Shown: positions 62,144 through 64,000 of the stretch, in pieces
Numbering within the stretch: position 1 is the stretch's first letter
Layout of the letters: the number at the start of each line of letters is the position of its first letter
From: CAZVKN01 sp964627035
Lineage (GTDB): Bacteria > Electryoneota > AABM5-125-24 > Hatepunaeales > Hatepunaeaceae
Direction of reading: 5' to 3'
Assembly: GCA_964627035.1 (NCBI GenBank)
Contig: CAZVKN010000004.1
Coordinates: forward strand, 1-64,000
DNA: 64,000 nt
The notes under the pieces: generated by a model
What the model saw: the letters and a program-made list of their open reading frames with translations, nothing else
The model's database searches: none
Told to the model about the DNA's origin: nothing
Made by a program: the position numbers and the translations under genes

Positions 62144-64000
62144 ATGAGCAGCAATAAAGTAATAGGAATAGACCTCGGAACCACGAACAGTTGTGTTGCT
62201 GTTATGGAAGGAGGTCAATCCACTGTTATTCCAAACAGTGAGGGGCACCGGACTACCCCTTCAGTGGTCGGATTCGCAAAAAACGATGAGAGATTGGTCG
62301 GAGGTCCGGCGAAAAGACAGGGAATTACCAACCCTAAGAAGACCATTTTCTCAATCAAACGTTTTATGGGGCGGGCATACGGCGAGGTAAAAACCGAGCG
62401 TTCGCAGGTTCCGTATCAAGTCTCACAAGGTGATGGCGGGTTGGCAAAGGTGAACGTCGGAGATAAGGAATATACACCGCCGGAAATTTCCGCAATGATC
62501 CTGCAAAAAATGAAGCAGGCTGCGGAAGATTATCTCGGTGAGAAGGTTGAAAAAGCGGTGGTAACCGTACCGGCATATTTTAACGATTCGCAGAGACAGG
62601 CTACCAAGGATGCCGGGCAGATCGCCGGATTGAAAGTTGAACGAATCATCAACGAACCGACGGCTGCATCGCTGGCTTATGGACTGGACAAGAAGATTGA
62701 TCAGAAAGTTGCGATCTATGACCTCGGTGGTGGAACTTTTGATATCTCCATCCTCGAAATTGGTGACGGTGTGTTTGAAGTGTTGGCTACCAGCGGCGAC
62801 ACCCATCTTGGTGGTGACGATTTCGATCAGAAACTGATTGATCATGTTGCCGCAGAGTTTGGCAAGCGAGAAGGAATAGACTTACGGAATGATCCGATTG
62901 CCTTGCAGCGAGTTCGTGAAGCGTGTGAGAAAGCAAAAATCGAGCTTTCCAGTGCTGCTCAGACGAACATCAATCTGCCGTTCATTACCGCAGATCAATC
63001 CGGTCCGAAGCATCTTGATATGGAGATCACACGGACTCAATTTGACCGCATGGCGGAAGACCTGGTCAAGCGTAGCATCGAGCCGTGCCGGGTTGCCCTT
63101 AAGGATGCCAAGTTGAGCGACCATGATATTGATGAAGTGATCCTCGTAGGCGGTTCCACCAGAATTCCCGCAGTCATTGACGCAGTGCGAAATTTCTTCA
63201 GCAAAGAGCCTAATAAATCGGTGAATCCGGATGAAGTGGTGGCTATGGGTGCCGCAATTCAGGGTGGTGTTCTCGCCGGTGACGTGGAAGATATTGTTCT
63301 TCTCGATGTGACTCCGCTGTCTCTCGGAATTGAGACACTCGGTGGGGTGATGACCACACTTATTCCGGCGAACACGACAATACCGACCAAGAAGGAAGAA
63401 ATTTTCACCACCGCCGCTGACAGCCAGACTTCGGTGGATGTGCATGTGCTGCAGGGCGAACGTGCCAGTGCGATTGATAACAAAACAATCGGCAGGTTCC
63501 AATTGGATCGGATACCACCTTCACCACGCGGGATACCGCAAATTCAGGTGGCATTTGACATTGACGCCAACGGCATACTGTCCGTGTCGGCAACCGATAA
63601 AGCGACCGGACGTGAGCAGAACATTAAGATTCAGGCATCATCCGGATTGACTGATGAAGAAATTGAAAGAATGAAAACTGATGCTGAAGCGAACCGCGAG
63701 GAAGATGAGAAGCGTCGCGAAGAAGTCGGAATTCGCAACAAAGCGGATCAGCAGGTGTGGCAGACTGAAAAGCAGATCGAGGAACAGGCTGAATCGTTGG
63801 ATGCTGATACCAAAGCCAAACTGGAAGCCGGTCTGGAGCGCTTGAGGGAAGCTCTTAAGAGCACCGGCATTGATGAGATTAAAGCTTCATCCGATGATCT
63901 GGAGAAGATCTGGCACGAAGCAGCGTCGAAAATGTATGAGAAAGCACAGGCTGCAGAAGCGCAGGGACAGCCTCAGGGTGATGCAGAACCGCAAGCTGGA
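62144..64000 (+). CDS. dnaK: molecular chaperone DnaK, cut by the window edge
   Basis: Hsp70 with 619 codons visible and no stop, so a short C-terminal end lies outside. Nucleotide domain: GIDLGTTNSCVAVMEGG, VPAYFNDSQRQATKDAG, IYDLGGGTFDISIL and LVGGSTRIPAV. Substrate domain at about residues 385-510 (DVTPLSLGIETLGGVMTTLI; QGERASA). A charged lid follows, ending in the Gln/Pro/Ala/Gly-rich tail. Neither grpE nor dnaJ is upstream; an arsM and hemerythrin gene precede it. No CIRCE repeat seen. Confidence 0.97.
   Translation, partial: MSSNKVIGIDLGTTNSCVAVMEGGQSTVIPNSEGHRTTPSVVGFAKNDERLVGGPAKRQGITNPKKTIFSIKRFMGRAYGEVKTERSQVPYQVSQGDGGLAKVNVGDKEYTPPEISAMILQKMKQAAEDYLGEKVEKAVVTVPAYFNDSQRQATKDAGQIAGLKVERIINEPTAASLAYGLDKKIDQKVAIYDLGGGTFDISILEIGDGVFEVLATSGDTHLGGDDFDQKLIDHVAAEFGKREGIDLRNDPIALQRVREACEKAKIELSSAAQTNINLPFITADQSGPKHLDMEITRTQFDRMAEDLVKRSIEPCRVALKDAKLSDHDIDEVILVGGSTRIPAVIDAVRNFFSKEPNKSVNPDEVVAMGAAIQGGVLAGDVEDIVLLDVTPLSLGIETLGGVMTTLIPANTTIPTKKEEIFTTAADSQTSVDVHVLQGERASAIDNKTIGRFQLDRIPPSPRGIPQIQVAFDIDANGILSVSATDKATGREQNIKIQASSGLTDEEIERMKTDAEANREEDEKRREEVGIRNKADQQVWQTEKQIEEQAESLDADTKAKLEAGLERLREALKSTGIDEIKASSDDLEKIWHEAASKMYEKAQAAEAQGQPQGDAEPQAG

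Noticed and set aside
62882..63502. 206-codon open frame opposite dnaK
   Set aside because: Antisense to conserved dnaK sequence; such frames opposite dnaK are a known annotation artefact.

Overview
The window reads as a chromosomal segment of an uncultured bacterium from, or near, the Fibrobacteres-Chlorobi-Bacteroidetes (FCB) superphylum. Three large secreted proteins end in the 'PNPFN' type IX secretion (T9SS) / FlgD-Ig-like tail. There is a complete bacillithiol gene set, a fused FtcD, a probable sphingolipid-type alpha-oxoamine synthase, MglA/roadblock polarity proteins and a DUF4388 response regulator. The candidate phylum cannot be fixed from sequence alone. Base composition is moderate and even. 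No phage, plasmid, CRISPR, rRNA or tRNA was recognised. About 52 protein genes cover most of the window. The last one (dnaK) runs off the right edge.

Layout. 1-6.5 kb: a divergent MarR regulator, then a tight operon of a SAM methyltransferase, bshC, bshB and bshA, then a phosphohexomutase. 6.5-8.6 kb: a zinc-ribbon microprotein and the squalene genes hpnC-hpnD. 8.7-16 kb: dnaG, a PH-domain membrane protein, argF, a lipoprotein, acpS, an unknown gene, a second methyltransferase and a histidine kinase. 16.3-20.7 kb: a REC-DUF4388 response regulator facing an MglA-like GTPase with three roadblock proteins. 20.7-24.1 kb: uvrC and an NHL-repeat secreted protein. 24.2-31.6 kb, minus strand: a DinB protein, the serine-palmitoyltransferase-like enzyme, proS, hisS, a membrane microprotein and an SLC13 transporter. 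31.9-35.3 kb: class I aldolase, EamA exporter, ahcY. 35.6-50.3 kb, minus strand: a 1703-residue gingipain-like C25 protease, rho, an outer-membrane-like protein, a thioredoxin-like protein, ftcD, a Mut7-C protein, a formylglycine-generating-enzyme-like lipoprotein and a beta-helix protein. 50.3-58.3 kb: recO, asnS, PAP2, dprA, an ABC ATPase, an M28 peptidase and a second beta-helix protein. 58.5-64 kb: a TPR protein, a CMD-like protein, arsM, a hemerythrin-PAS protein and dnaK.

Working together. bshA/B/C make bacillithiol. The methyltransferase translationally coupled in front of bshC is a good candidate for the N-methyl-bacillithiol step, and the DinB protein could use the thiol. HpnC/HpnD give hydroxysqualene, but HpnE is not in the window. 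The MglA/roadblock/DUF4388 genes look like one polarity or motility switch, possibly tied to the facing kinase and response regulator.

The most unusual layer is non-coding. Intergenic gaps are filled with several families of small palindromic elements that have inserted into each other. One nested pair (47213-47402) keeps a clean 129-bp insertion with 9-bp terminal inverted repeats and a 6-bp target duplication, so at least one family has been mobile. Two genes (hpnC and the CMD-like gene) have no ATG, GTG or TTG where homology and Shine-Dalgarno position put the start; TTA and ATA sit there instead. Two others (the first methyltransferase and hisS) have a -10 box placed as for leaderless mRNAs.
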